64,000 nt of DNA, taken from contig DFBJ01000013.1 in assembly GCA_002366565.1 (NCBI GenBank), positions 124,001-188,000 of the forward strand, given 5' to 3'. Below the pieces are notes generated by a model that did no database searches, was not told the origin of the DNA, and saw nothing but the letters and a program-made list of their open reading frames with translations. A program made the translations under genes and the position numbers. This DNA comes from Bacteriovoracaceae bacterium UBA3083. GTDB lineage: Bacteria > Bdellovibrionota > Bacteriovoracia > Bacteriovoracales > Bacteriovoracaceae. Of the stretch, positions 26,658-35,866 are shown in pieces. Each line of letters starts with the position of its first letter. The first letter of the stretch is position 1.

Positions 26658-27038
26658 CTAATCATTAGTAGAAACACTTGTACTTATTTTAACTTTATAG
26701 CTCATTAACTTAGTTGCAAGCTCGTCAAAGTGTTCCTTTGCCTTGTCACTCCAGTGTAATAAAAGACTATCGTAGAAGACTTGAATTGATAAAGTAGACT
26801 TATTTGGCTTTTCTATTGAGCGTTTATCGACATGGAGAACCTTTGATATAATCTCAATAGATTTCAATAAGTTATCTGGGTTAGAATCGGGAAAGTGAAT
26901 AATATACGTAAGACAGACTTGGTCATCAGACTTTTCAACTAGGTTTTTAACAGGAAATGTATCTAGAAGTTCCTCATTTATCCCGACAAGACCCAAGTGA
27001 GAAAGGAGTAATTTTTTTTTGATATCTAAAATCTTCAA
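26658..27038 (-). CDS. hypothetical protein, TTG start
   Basis: There is no ATG near the 5' end. The best start is a TTG at 27038 with GGGAG five bases upstream, giving 126 residues; another TTG at 27077 would add 13 residues but has no binding site. The product is an alpha/beta protein (DQVCLTYIIHFPDSNPDNLLKSIEIISKVLHVD, then STLSIQVFYDSLLLHW) with no membrane segment. No family recognised. It is convergent with the lipoprotein gene and divergent from rpsD. Confidence 0.5.
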   Translation of the reverse strand: MKILDIKKKLLLSHLGLVGINEELLDTFPVKNLVEKSDDQVCLTYIIHFPDSNPDNLLKSIEIISKVLHVDKRSIEKPNKSTLSIQVFYDSLLLHWSDKAKEHFDELATKLMSYKVKISTSVSTND

Positions 27039-27150
27039 TTCTTCTCCCGAAAATGATAAAAGATCGGATAAAAACAATAAAATCTAATGTATTGGGTGAA
27101 GAATTGCAAAAACTATCCACTACTTACAATAGTCTACACCATGTTTTGCA

Positions 27151-27177
27151 TTGACAGAAGTGCTCAAATTGTATAAA
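27151..27177 (+). promoter_or_regulatory. candidate promoter of rpsD
   Basis: TTGACA at 27151-27156 and TATAAA at 27172-27177 with a 15-nt spacer, about 100 bp upstream of the rpsD start. The spacer is shorter than ideal. The long leader to 27277 would leave room for S4 autoregulation, which is known in other bacteria, but I see no clear pseudoknot. Confidence 0.5.
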
Positions 27178-27276
27178 ACCATCGAACACGTATTCCAGAA
27201 TTTGACGCGGGGTCTTAATATTAAGATGTGATACGTGATAGCCATATACCCCAAGTCACACATTAAGGAGTCTGAA

Positions 27277-27903
27277 ATGGCAAAAGCAACTACGGGTAAA
27301 GCTCGTTTTAAAATTCAAAGAGCATTAGGTCTAGAACTTCCAGGTCTAGGTAAGCCAGGTGCATTAGAAAGAAGACCATACGGTCCAGGTGTTCACGGAA
27401 ACAGAAGAAAGAAAATTTCTGATTACGCTGTTCGTCTTAAAGAAAAGCAAAAGTTAGTTTACCACTACGGTTTACGTGAAAAGCAACTAGTTGCTTACGT
27501 TAAAATGGCTAAGAAAATCCAATCAAAGCCATGGATGGAAACACTTCTATCAACTCTTGAGTCAAGACTTAACAATGTTATCTTTAGACTTAACTGGGCA
27601 CCTTCAATGTCAGCTGCATCTCAAATGGTAGCTCACGGACAAGTAATGGTTAACGGTAAGAAAGTTGATAAGTCTTCTTTCATCGTTAAAAAAGGTGATG
27701 TAATCACTCTTTCTGACAAAGGTTACGCAAACCAACTTTACAAAGCTTCAATTGAGTCTCCAAGAATGGCTACAGTTCCAGCTTGTTACAATATCGAAGC
27801 TGATAAGAAGAAAGGTACTATGATTGACCTTCCTCTTCCATCAGACATTCCATTTGAATTCGAACAACAATTTGTGATCGAATATTACTGGAAAGTTAAG
27901 TAA
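27277..27903 (+). CDS. rpsD: 30S ribosomal protein S4
   Basis: S4 is a primary 16S rRNA-binding protein and starts assembly of the small subunit body. The 208-residue protein has the S4 N-terminal domain (YGPGVHGNRRKKISDYAVRLKEKQKL) and the S4 RNA-binding motif (ESRLNNVIFRLNWAPSMSAASQMVAHGQVMVNGKKV). The start is the ATG at 27277 with AAGGAG upstream; 14 earlier in-frame codons lack support. It has no zinc-cysteine cluster at the N-terminus. It stands alone, away from the rpsM-rpsK-rpoA cluster, with its own promoter and terminator. Confidence 0.97.
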   Translation: MAKATTGKARFKIQRALGLELPGLGKPGALERRPYGPGVHGNRRKKISDYAVRLKEKQKLVYHYGLREKQLVAYVKMAKKIQSKPWMETLLSTLESRLNNVIFRLNWAPSMSAASQMVAHGQVMVNGKKVDKSSFIVKKGDVITLSDKGYANQLYKASIESPRMATVPACYNIEADKKKGTMIDLPLPSDIPFEFEQQFVIEYYWKVK

Positions 27904-27926
27904 TTTCAAAAAAGTTACAATATACG

Positions 27927-27954
27927 AAAGGCCTCGAAAGAGGCCTTTTTTTTT
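27927..27954 (+). terminator. rho-independent terminator of rpsD
   Basis: AAAGGCCTC/GAGGCCTTT with a GAAA tetraloop followed by a run of T to 27954, 24 bp after the rpsD stop. A textbook terminator. Confidence 0.97.
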
Positions 27955-27974
27955 GGTCAATTTTTATACCAATG

Positions 27975-28778
27975 CTAAATTTGCTTATCACCCTTATTAA
28001 TTCGAGTCTTTGGAAGAAGAATAGAGTGCGGCTTAACTGTCACTTTTTCACCTACTACAACATCTCCCATAATGGATGCCTTAAGCCCAATAGTTGCGCC
28101 CTCTCTAATGATCGTTGGAGCAATTACTAAGTATCCACCCTGTGCATAGTGAGCAAAAAGCGTTGCAGAACCACCAATAGTCACATTATCTTCAAGAGTG
28201 ATGAGGCATGGATCTGAGATATTAGTTGTATTTATCATTACTCCCTTACCTATTTTCATTCCCATCATTTTAAAGAAAAGAATATTGATTGGTGTAGGAG
28301 TCACTAGATCTAAAAATGTATATCGAACAAGTTGAACGAGAGCATTGTGATAATACCAAGGTAGAGATTGAATTGAGAACCAACCACCTCTCCATGGCCG
28401 TAATTTTAAAAACATAATTTTATTAAAAAATGGAACTACAAAAATAATACTAATTCCATAAAGTAGATAAGCACATCCAATTGAAAGGGAGATAAGAAGT
28501 GGTCGAAGGAAAGTAGCATGAGACCATGTGTATTCAATAAGAAGGTAACCAGGTAATATTGAAAGCCCCAGACAGAGAATATAAGTAATCCCAATTGGAA
28601 GCATCGCTAAAGCAAAACCAGGGCCCTTAAACTTTCTGAACATGCCCTCTATAAATCCGGCCATTCCCTTAAGGTCTGATGTTGTAGCGTGAACATTAAC
28701 TCTACTTGATTTCTTTTTTCTTTCCTCACCGATATGAGGAATATCTTCTTCTATATTATTTTTATTTCCGTCTTTCAT
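27975..28778 (-). CDS. membrane-linked hexapeptide-repeat transferase
   Basis: The 267-residue protein has a basic N-terminus, two or three membrane helices (about 53-80 and 87-118), then a left-handed beta-helix of hexapeptide repeats (ITLEDNVTIGGSATL, TIIREGATIGLKASIMGDVVVGEKVTVK). The layout resembles the C-terminal membrane and beta-helix part of the Pls/PosA-like peptide synthetases and other acyltransferases of cell-surface biosynthesis. Substrate unknown. Its neighbour at 28800 ends 21 bp upstream, so the run rarD, NadD-like, transferase may be one unit. Confidence 0.75.
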   Translation of the reverse strand: MKDGNKNNIEEDIPHIGEERKKKSSRVNVHATTSDLKGMAGFIEGMFRKFKGPGFALAMLPIGITYILCLGLSILPGYLLIEYTWSHATFLRPLLISLSIGCAYLLYGISIIFVVPFFNKIMFLKLRPWRGGWFSIQSLPWYYHNALVQLVRYTFLDLVTPTPINILFFKMMGMKIGKGVMINTTNISDPCLITLEDNVTIGGSATLFAHYAQGGYLVIAPTIIREGATIGLKASIMGDVVVGEKVTVKPHSILLPKTRINKGDKQI

Positions 28779-28799
28779 GTAGGAAATTATATCATAATT

Positions 28800-29624
28800 T
28801 TAATTTTTTGCTCTAAGATCTGTAGAGCTAAGTGACATAAATTCATGTTCACCAAGAATTGTAATTTTTAGAGCTTGGTTAACATTCAAGATACTCTCTC
28901 TAGCACTTTCAATTTCTTGGAGCGTATGATTCCGATTAAGTACATAAATACTAGTTAGGTGTGATAAAAGGGCCTCTACGTCTTTCCATTTAAGCAATGA
29001 ACAAAAGTTATCATCGCCTACTAGTAGAGACTTCTCAGTAAAGTAAGTATTAGGTAGCCAGTCAATAGTTGGATTTACACTTTCCAGTCCATAGAACCCT
29101 GGGAAAATTGAGTGAGAAGTACTTTCAAACTTCCTAGCAAGCTCCATAAATGATTTGAAGAAACACTCGAGTTCAATCTTTTCTTTCCATGGGTTTCTAT
29201 CAGGAACAATTATAATATTTTCTGAAGGGCATCGTTTTAAACATTCAGTATGTCCGTCATGCCAAGGGTTGAAGCTTCCTCCAAAAAAAGTTGCCTGCTG
29301 ATGGTTAAAATTCTTTTTAATAAATATATTTGGAAGAATACTTAATTCTTTATTATAGAGAGGAAATAGCCTTCCAAGAGCTTCACAAACAACTGCTCCA
29401 TCACCTTTGAGAAATTTATCTATAGAGAGTATATCTCTCCACTCATACCCCTTAAATAAGGTAGGAGTAGAGGTAACTGAGAAGAAAGCTTGTATATCTT
29501 TTCTTTTAGAGAGCTCTACGCATTCAATATCTAATTCTGAAGGAAGTGAAGGAACTTCTCCAGGAACTATCAAAATAGATAAGTTTCCATCAACAATAGA
29601 AAAATGTGAAAATGCTTTACGCAT
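28800..29624 (-). CDS. NadD-like nucleotidyltransferase with N-terminal extension
   Basis: The C-terminal part (from about residue 113) carries the adenylyltransferase signature: FFGGSFNPWHDGHTECL, the ATP site with the (H/T)xGH histidines, then SLLVGDDNFCSLLKW and SLSSTDLRAK, the ISSTxIR-like motif. That is the nicotinate/phosphopantetheine adenylyltransferase fold. The first 110 residues are an extra domain (SILIVPGEVPSLPSELDIECV, GDGAVVCEALGRLFP) that looks like a CinA-type domain, but this is tentative. The ATG overlaps the end of rarD by 8 bp and has AAGGAA upstream. Confidence 0.75.
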   Translation of the reverse strand: MRKAFSHFSIVDGNLSILIVPGEVPSLPSELDIECVELSKRKDIQAFFSVTSTPTLFKGYEWRDILSIDKFLKGDGAVVCEALGRLFPLYNKELSILPNIFIKKNFNHQQATFFGGSFNPWHDGHTECLKRCPSENIIIVPDRNPWKEKIELECFFKSFMELARKFESTSHSIFPGFYGLESVNPTIDWLPNTYFTEKSLLVGDDNFCSLLKWKDVEALLSHLTSIYVLNRNHTLQEIESARESILNVNQALKITILGEHEFMSLSSTDLRAKN

Positions 29625-30501
29625 TTGCAGTTCCTTGAATCTTGTGTGCAGTCACTAGATCAAAAGTATATATTATAAGAGCACACCAAATCAAACTAAA
29701 TGCATATGCATGAGACTCAGTAAATAACTCTCCATAGATAAATACAGCTAAAACAAATTGAAGAGATGGTGCAATATACTGAAGTAGACCAATACTGATA
29801 AGAGGTATTTTTTTTACAGCGTAGTTAAACCCAACCAGAGGAATAAGAGTGACCACTCCAGCAAGAGATGTCAAAACTTGCTCGCGTACACTTATCTTAA
29901 AAAATGTAAGTCCAACCGTAGTTTCTTTGTAAATGAAGAAGACAACAATAGGAATCAAGCAAATTAACATTTCAAGAAATAGACCTTCCATAGATGGAAT
30001 ATTCATTTTCTTTCTCAGTAAACCATAAGTTCCAAAGCTGACTGCGAGAAGAATTGAAATCTCAATTCTCCCTACTCCTGTTGAGAGTAGAATTAATAAT
30101 CCAACAAAAGCAAACCCTACAGCAATCTTCTGCCTAGGCCTTAATGTTTCTTTTAAAATAAATACACCTAATGCAACATTTATAAGAGGATTGATAAAGT
30201 AGCCAATACTTGCTTCTAATACATGTCCACTGCCAACCGCCCAGACAAATAGAAACCAGTTCGTAAATATTAAGCCTGTTGTAAGAAGAAGGTTTACTCG
30301 TTTTTTCTTAGTGTCTATACAAAGTCTTAAATTCTTCCATGGACTTTTGATCATGAAGTAAATTAAGAAAGTAACCACACCCCATAGGATTCTATGGCCA
30401 AGAAGCTCATAGGAATCTATTGCAGAAAGCTCCTTCCAATATATTGCTATTAGACCCCAAAATAAAAAAGATAATATACCTGCGATGTATCCTGTATTCA
30501 T
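29617..30501 (-). CDS. rarD: RarD-like EamA-family transporter
   Basis: The 294-residue protein has ten membrane helices in two EamA halves. The start (YIAGILSFLFWGLIAIYWKEL, then ELLGHRILWGVVTF) and the segment YFINPLINVALGVFILKE are characteristic of RarD, a drug/metabolite superfamily member whose substrate is not established. Ribosome binding site is not obvious. The divergent gene at 30600 is 98 bp away. Confidence 0.88.
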   Translation of the reverse strand: MNTGYIAGILSFLFWGLIAIYWKELSAIDSYELLGHRILWGVVTFLIYFMIKSPWKNLRLCIDTKKKRVNLLLTTGLIFTNWFLFVWAVGSGHVLEASIGYFINPLINVALGVFILKETLRPRQKIAVGFAFVGLLILLSTGVGRIEISILLAVSFGTYGLLRKKMNIPSMEGLFLEMLICLIPIVVFFIYKETTVGLTFFKISVREQVLTSLAGVVTLIPLVGFNYAVKKIPLISIGLLQYIAPSLQFVLAVFIYGELFTESHAYAFSLIWCALIIYTFDLVTAHKIQGTANA

Positions 30502-30599
30502 AAGGGCTTTATAGCAATGTCTAAGGTGTGGGACTAGAGAAAATAGTTTAATAAGGCGACTTTACATGGTATTTTAATCAAAAAAGGTAAATAATATCT

Positions 30600-30941
30600 A
30601 TGCAATTTTCTACAAATATTGAAGGTATCGAATTTCAAATAGTAGTTGAAAGAGACGACCAATATAAGTCATTCAGTCCATTATCTAGCTACACGATACA
30701 AGATCTAGATGATTTACGAGAAGATCTTATTAGAATCTACTCTATTGAAGTAACTTCAACTAAGGATGGAGTTTCTTTAAAGCATTATATCCCTGGAGTC
30801 TTAATGTCGGCAGATGAAGAGGAAATCTCTGAAGAGCTAGAAGATGCCATGGCAGACTTTGGTATTGTTGATCATGTTCTCAAGCACTGGAACCTTCATG
30901 ATTCTAATAACTTAAAACCAGAATGGGCAAAAGTAGAGTAA
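30600..30941 (+). CDS. small acidic hypothetical protein
   Basis: The 113-residue product is very acidic (VMSADEEEISEELEDAMADFG) with a beta-like N-terminal half (QFSTNIEGIEFQIVVERDDQYKSF) and a helical C-terminus. No signal peptide or membrane segment. AAAGG lies about 12 nt before the ATG, which is weak. No family recognised. Confidence 0.6.
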   Translation: MQFSTNIEGIEFQIVVERDDQYKSFSPLSSYTIQDLDDLREDLIRIYSIEVTSTKDGVSLKHYIPGVLMSADEEEISEELEDAMADFGIVDHVLKHWNLHDSNNLKPEWAKVE

Positions 30942-31040
30942 TTGTACAAAATCTATACGCCCTAGTAATCATTTCATCATTTATATAATAACTCTCTGAA
31001 ATTCATTATAAATAGATATTAATTTATTTATGAGGACCCC

Positions 31041-32492
31041 ATGAGAAATCTCATTTTCATATTCATTTTACTTATTTCAGCAAATACTTTGAGCTCTGAG
31101 CTTTCTAAGTTTGAAAGTAATTTGGATAGAATAAACTCAATTAATAAATCGGATGACCTTCATTTCGAAATTTATCAACACACATTAAACTTAGGTTCAT
31201 ATAGTCTTGAGTACTTATGGAAAAGACCACATGGTAATGGACTACTCCTAGGACTCGTTAAAGACAGTTGGTCAAAGTATCTTGAAGAAAGCAAACAATT
31301 CAAAGAAGAGCTTGATAAGGCCATAAATGACTCCTCTACTCCTAAAGAAGCACTACATGCTCTTCAATTAATTGAAAGAACACAGTCTTTATATGACACA
31401 TATATGAGTAACACTGCTTTAAGAAAAATATTACTCGACCAGTCTTCTATTTTAGATAAATCAATTGAGACCTTTTTCAAAAGTGTTTTAGCGACTAAAG
31501 TAAATAAAGCTTTACCAAAAATTATAAAAAAGGCCAGCTCACTACCTATATTTGAGAGAAGTAATTCTGTAATTCTTTATAAGAGTTCTATTAATGAAGA
31601 TATTTCTCAATTTGCTAATACTGATAAATTTCTAACAGACTACATTGATAATGTTCTTACTGTTGCAACTTCGGCGATAAGTTCTGGTTTTGGTGCGATC
31701 GCAGGTCCTATAGAATGGGGCGATGGTGGCCAACTTAGAGACGATAAATTAGCTCAAGATAAAATCTTTAAGGACTTAAGGCCATTAGATATTATTTTTG
31801 AGAAGAAGGCATACAAGTTAACTGATTACACTATTCCCGGTTACTGGGGACACAATGCTGTATGGTTAGGAACAAAAGAACAACTTATTAATAAAGGCCT
31901 TTGGGAAGCTGAAGAGCTCAACCCTTTTAGAGAGCAAATTGAAAATGGAAACTCTATTTTTGAGATGAGAAAATGGGGTACGGTATTTGCTTCATATGAG
32001 AAGTGGATGGACCTTGATGACTTTGCTCAAGTTCGACTTAAAGGTATTGAAAATAAATCAAAGAAGAGTTTATTAAAAATATATAAAACACTCTCAGAGC
32101 AAATGGGAAAGAAATATGACTTCTCATTTAATGCTGACACAGCATTTAAGATCACTTGTTCAGAAATCATATACCTTTCTTATGGTGATGTTAAATGGCC
32201 TCTTGATTACATACTAGGAAGGAATACAATTACACCAAACTCAATGGCAGAAGCTATTTTCTATAACAACTCTCCAGTTGAATTTATCTCTTTTGTTAGA
32301 GGTGACAGAGAAAATGGAGCTAAGTTTTATACTAAAGAAGAGTTTGGAAACCTTATGAATTTCTCCATGCTTAAGGATGGATCTTTTGTTCAAAACTATA
32401 ATAAATGTAATATTCAATATGAAAGAACAAGAAGAGGGCCAATTACTTTCAAAAATAAATGTGTTAAAAAAACGAGATCTCTCACATTATAA
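31041..32492 (+). CDS. secreted YiiX-type NlpC/P60-like cysteine hydrolase
   Basis: The 483-residue protein has a signal peptide (MRNLIFIFILLISANTLSS), a long helical N-terminal region, then from about residue 248 the permuted papain-like fold of the YiiX/YebB group: LRPLDIIFEKKAYKLTDY, the histidine in GHNAVWLGT and the cysteine in FKITCSEIIYLSYGD. Such enzymes cleave amide bonds, in some cases in cell-wall peptides or lipids. A secreted form with a helical head could act on the host or own envelope (inference). Start has GAGGA upstream. Confidence 0.8.
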   Translation: MRNLIFIFILLISANTLSSELSKFESNLDRINSINKSDDLHFEIYQHTLNLGSYSLEYLWKRPHGNGLLLGLVKDSWSKYLEESKQFKEELDKAINDSSTPKEALHALQLIERTQSLYDTYMSNTALRKILLDQSSILDKSIETFFKSVLATKVNKALPKIIKKASSLPIFERSNSVILYKSSINEDISQFANTDKFLTDYIDNVLTVATSAISSGFGAIAGPIEWGDGGQLRDDKLAQDKIFKDLRPLDIIFEKKAYKLTDYTIPGYWGHNAVWLGTKEQLINKGLWEAEELNPFREQIENGNSIFEMRKWGTVFASYEKWMDLDDFAQVRLKGIENKSKKSLLKIYKTLSEQMGKKYDFSFNADTAFKITCSEIIYLSYGDVKWPLDYILGRNTITPNSMAEAIFYNNSPVEFISFVRGDRENGAKFYTKEEFGNLMNFSMLKDGSFVQNYNKCNIQYERTRRGPITFKNKCVKKTRSLTL

Positions 32493-32510
32493 TAAAAAAG
32501 TCTCTAAGAG

Positions 32511-33086
32511 TTAATAACAATCACTTTCATAACGATAGACCTTCTTAACCAACTTCTTTTCACCTAAGAGTTGAGCTATAATCTCACCTGTTTCATCCAT
32601 ATATAAATGAAGAGCAACGGTCTTCTTATGAGTATTATTCCTATAGCTGACATCTCTTGTCCCAAATAAAGTTCTATAACGAGTACGACAAGAGTTAGTT
32701 TTGTTATCACAATCAAAATATCTCTCAACCCAAGAACAGCTTTCTTGATCTCTAATGAGCTCACCTTTTAAGACTTTTGAGTTTACCTTTGCATAAACTC
32801 CAAACTTCTGTCCGTGCTGGATAGCACTTAGGTGCCATTCACCATCCTCATGAGGAATCTCTCTTCCTTCAGAGCTTTGAAAGATAAAAGAATGCCCTTC
32901 CGTTTCAATAGAAAACTTAGTTTTAGATTTTAGATATAATGTTGCAGGAGTTAAACCTGGACTTATACGTACTTCTTCATTGTTTTCATCGATTAATGAA
33001 AAAGGTCTAAAGCTGTGTAGCCCACCCTCAAGTGAGTTACACGACTGAAGAAATAAAATGAGAATAAGTAGAAAGAACTTAGGCAA
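32511..33086 (-). CDS. lipoprotein of unknown function, TTG start
   Basis: The lipobox is LFLQSC (C16), which fixes the N-terminus; the start codon is TTG at 33086, four bases after the stop of the upstream gene, with GTGAGA near. The mature part is beta-rich with further cysteines (SCSWVERYFDCDNKTNSCRTRY), likely disulfide-linked, and ends YESDC-Tyr. No family recognised. It forms a two-gene unit with the secreted protein at 33091-33447. Confidence 0.7.
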   Translation of the reverse strand: MPKFFLLILILFLQSCNSLEGGLHSFRPFSLIDENNEEVRISPGLTPATLYLKSKTKFSIETEGHSFIFQSSEGREIPHEDGEWHLSAIQHGQKFGVYAKVNSKVLKGELIRDQESCSWVERYFDCDNKTNSCRTRYRTLFGTRDVSYRNNTHKKTVALHLYMDETGEIIAQLLGEKKLVKKVYRYESDCY

Positions 33087-33090
33087 AGAG

Positions 33091-33447
33091 TTATCTCACG
33101 AAAGCAGAACAATTAGCTGAAATAGTAGGCCCATCATTTAGAGGACCTGTAAATACCTGCGAAGAGTGAGTTCTAACTCTACAATTGTAACGGCAATCAA
33201 AAGTTCTCTTAGCTAAGCTAATTCCACCCATGTGATTTCTAAAATAAATATCATACGTATAATTCATTACTCGAATAGGTCTATGTGAATCATTCCAAAT
33301 TTCACAAGTCAGAGTTGGACCATAAATAACTTGTCCTTGAACAATTCTTCCTCGGTAGTTTTTATTCTCAGTTTTTTCAACGGAAAATGCTTCTACGCTA
33401 AGTAAAAGAATACTAAAAACCGCTACTAATTTAATTAGTCTGGTCAT
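33091..33447 (-). CDS. small secreted beta-rich protein
   Basis: The 118-residue product has a signal peptide (first about 22 residues, ending SVEAFS) and a beta-type mature part with four cysteines (TCEIWN, DCRYNCRVR, NCSAF) and no membrane segment. The CEIWNDSHRPIRVMNYTYDI stretch looks like an immunoglobulin-like strand set. It is translated from a good AAGGAG site and leads the two-gene unit with the TTG-started lipoprotein. Function unknown. Confidence 0.7.
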   Translation of the reverse strand: MTRLIKLVAVFSILLLSVEAFSVEKTENKNYRGRIVQGQVIYGPTLTCEIWNDSHRPIRVMNYTYDIYFRNHMGGISLAKRTFDCRYNCRVRTHSSQVFTGPLNDGPTISANCSAFVR

Positions 33448-33511
33448 ATCAAACTCCTTTTTGAATATGTGTATCTTTTATTATGGAAAGTATTTAGTTA
33501 AATGAGAAATG

Positions 33512-33550
33512 AAAAAAACTGATAAAGCCTCACTTTTGAATGTGAGGCTT
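33512..33550 (-). terminator. terminator of the small HWY lipoprotein gene
   Basis: AAGCCTCAC/GTGAGGCTT with an 8-nt loop; in the minus-strand transcript a run of T follows about six bases after the stem. It lies 9 bp past the stop codon. Confidence 0.8.
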
Positions 33551-33558
33551 GAAAATTA

Positions 33559-33822
33559 TTACTTACATTTTCCTTTTTGAACGTAGTTATTCTTAATTCT
33601 CTCAACTTGTTTCTTGCCGTACCAATGTTCATTATGCGGCACGCCATTATATTTAACTCGATACCAGTCTTTATTACGACTGTGCTGTTCTACCATACAG
33701 GCAGAAGAACTTACTGATGCCACATCTCTCTCAGCTATAGACGGCGAGTTTGACGCGACATTGCTACTTGAACAGGATGCGAATAATAATCCTGTAGCAG
33801 CAATTGCTAATAATTTTTTCAT
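33559..33822 (-). CDS. tiny HWY-motif lipoprotein (paralogue of 36825-37067)
   Basis: The 87-residue product has a lipobox (LLFASC, C17), a Ser-rich linker, and a small domain with C42, WYRVK (53-57), EHWYGKK (65-71) and C86. The same order and spacing occurs in the protein at 36825-37067, so the two are paralogues. Two conserved cysteines about 43 residues apart suggest one disulfide. The ATG has AAGGGGA upstream. I know no named family that matches. Confidence 0.8.
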   Translation of the reverse strand: MKKLLAIAATGLLFASCSSSNVASNSPSIAERDVASVSSSACMVEQHSRNKDWYRVKYNGVPHNEHWYGKKQVERIKNNYVQKGKCK

Positions 33823-34012
33823 AACATTCCCCTTGTATTCATGTAGATTACCTATCGATATTTCAAGAGAAATACTTTAGTATTTTAGTTGGTTTTATTG
33901 TTTTTATTGAAAAATTAAGAAAATTAGAGGCTTTTTCGTGACCAACATAGTGTTTTAATGTAAATATATTAGATAATTATGATTAAATTTTTGTTTTAAG
34001 AGGAATGACTCC

Positions 34013-34258
34013 ATGAGTAATGAGACTACGACTAAGAATGTAAAAGTATATGAGACATCAATTGTTCCAAAAGGTGAAAAAATGGTTCCGGCCAGAAAAC
34101 ACGAAATGGTAGCGACTTCTCTTCAAATTGAAGTTGTTCATATTCTAGTATTCTTCATTATTTTATTTGGGATTTTTGCTGGTCTATGGAAATCAGCTGT
34201 AAAGGCAGAGAAAGCTGAAGACGACAAGGCTAACTCAACAGGTCTTAACCACAAATAG
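34013..34258 (+). CDS. small single-pass membrane protein
   Basis: The 81-residue protein has a charged 40-residue N-terminus, one membrane helix (about 47-64, VVHILVFFIILFGIFAGLW) and a short, acidic-lysine tail. No family recognised. It starts behind AGAGGAA. Its stop abuts the dtd stop with no space between them. The 190-bp gap upstream (33823-34012) is AT-rich and holds promoters for this gene and the divergent lipoprotein. Confidence 0.7.
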   Translation: MSNETTTKNVKVYETSIVPKGEKMVPARKHEMVATSLQIEVVHILVFFIILFGIFAGLWKSAVKAEKAEDDKANSTGLNHK

Positions 34259-34693
34259 TTAAAACTCTAAGAAAAAGGTCACTGGCCCATCATTGGTAAT
34301 AGTGACCTGCATACTCTCTCCAAATACACCTTTTTTAACGGTTACAGTCTTCTCAAGTAATGAGCAAAACTTCTCAAAGTATAAATTAGCTTTGTCAGGC
34401 TCCATTGAGTTATCAAAACTTGGCCTATTTCCCTTTTTCCCGTTCCAGGAAAGAGTGAATTGACTTACAGCTAAAATTTCACCATTTGATTGAAGAATAT
34501 TTTTATTCATTCTACCTTGATCATCTGAGAAAATTCTAAGGTTAAGAATTTTTTCTACAGCACTAGATATTGATTTTTCAGAGTCACCCTTCTCAAGACA
34601 AACAAGTAATACCATTCCGGAATTAATTGCAGCAACGGTTTCATTATTAACTTCTACGGATGATCTACTCGACCTTTGTACAACTATTCTCAT
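34259..34693 (-). CDS. dtd: D-aminoacyl-tRNA deacylase
   Basis: The 144-residue protein removes D-amino acids (and glycine from tRNA-Ala) from mischarged tRNA. The diagnostic motifs are present: MRIVVQRSSRSSVEV at the start, SQFTL with GNRPSF (AVSQFTLSWNGKKGNRPSF), and NDGPVTF at the end. Length is normal. It lies 3 bp after the FHA-protein gene and appears co-transcribed with it. Confidence 0.96.
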   Translation of the reverse strand: MRIVVQRSSRSSVEVNNETVAAINSGMVLLVCLEKGDSEKSISSAVEKILNLRIFSDDQGRMNKNILQSNGEILAVSQFTLSWNGKKGNRPSFDNSMEPDKANLYFEKFCSLLEKTVTVKKGVFGESMQVTITNDGPVTFFLEF

Positions 34694-34696
34694 TTT

Positions 34697-35656
34697 TTAA
34701 GATGCAAGTCGGCTTTTTTTATATTTAAGGCTATCTGAATAGCCTTCTTGAAGAGATTTATAGTTATCAAATTCTTCCTTAATCATCTTTTGTAATTCAG
34801 CTTTCTTCTGATCAAGGTTCTTCATTCTATATTCTTCAACTTCGTTGGAAAGTTTCTCTTCTACGACTTGATCATTCTCAAGGCACTTGTATATCTGCTC
34901 TATTCTATTCGCTTCTTCTATTTTATCTTGAAGTAATTCTATTTCTTTTTTCCAAGCATTTATTTGTTTTTGTGCATTATCAATTGAATGATTTAATTCA
35001 CTTATTGAAATCTTATTTTTCTCACAATCATATAAAAGAGATTTTTTGTCTACGAAGTTTGCACGCTCTAGCTCTTCTTTACTATTTCTAATTTTAATCA
35101 TAAGAGAGTCATACTCTCTTGAGATTGCATTCCTCTTATCTATTTCCATTAAAACGCTTTTTAGAGAAAGCTCGTGTTCAGCAACAAGGGCCTTAGACTT
35201 CTTCAAGTCCCCCAGCATACTTTTCTTTTTCTTAGTAGAAATAGAGAGATCAATACTTCTATAGTCATTAGTTGGATCAATCATTTCATCTACAATATCA
35301 GCAGTATTTGAAATAGTTAGCGTTCTTGTAATATCAGGAATAACAAAATCCTCAATAGACTCATTGAAGAAATAAAACTGCTGTTCTCCAAATCTGATTT
35401 TATCTTTGCAAGAAACTTTAGTTTCAACATTAGGTGGTACTTCATTTCCATTTATTTTAGTTTTATTAGAAGACTCTAAATCTACAATATAAGCTTCATT
35501 ATCTTTTATAATAATTTTAAAGTGAACCCCACTTACTCTGTGGTCATCAACAGTATAATCACAGTCCTTATTTCTCCCAAAGGTCATACCATGACTTAAC
35601 TCGATAACAACTTCTCTAGAAAAGTCGAAAAAAAATGGAACTGCTTTATCTGACAC
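34697..35656 (-). CDS. FHA-domain protein with long coiled coil
   Basis: The first 100 residues are an FHA domain, which binds phosphothreonine peptides: GMTFGRNKDCDYTVDDHRVSGVHFKI has the conserved GR, S and H residues, followed by LESSNKTKING. From about 150 to the end the protein is highly helical and charged, a likely coiled coil. The start is a GTG at 35656 with AAGGGG seven bases upstream. No kinase or phosphatase gene is next to it. A scaffold role in phospho-signalling is inferred. Confidence 0.88.
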   Translation of the reverse strand: MSDKAVPFFFDFSREVVIELSHGMTFGRNKDCDYTVDDHRVSGVHFKIIIKDNEAYIVDLESSNKTKINGNEVPPNVETKVSCKDKIRFGEQQFYFFNESIEDFVIPDITRTLTISNTADIVDEMIDPTNDYRSIDLSISTKKKKSMLGDLKKSKALVAEHELSLKSVLMEIDKRNAISREYDSLMIKIRNSKEELERANFVDKKSLLYDCEKNKISISELNHSIDNAQKQINAWKKEIELLQDKIEEANRIEQIYKCLENDQVVEEKLSNEVEEYRMKNLDQKKAELQKMIKEEFDNYKSLQEGYSDSLKYKKSRLAS

Positions 35657-35866
35657 TTTAAAACCCCTTCAAATAACTCAACTAATAATATTCAGTAATA
35701 CTATTATAGAATTGTATCGGTCATTTTCCTGTATAAATTAGTATAAATCCATAAACTACTGTTATCTCGTCAACACTCAACTTCTAATAAGGCAAAGAAG
35801 AGTTGGCAACTTTGAAGAGCTTTCTTTTACTTAAATCAGTAAGAGAATATAGATAAGGGGATATAA

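Noticed and set aside
27181..27230. tRNA-like TCGAAC near rpsD
   Set aside because: No acceptor stem or anticodon arm can be built around it; it is probably part of the rpsD leader.
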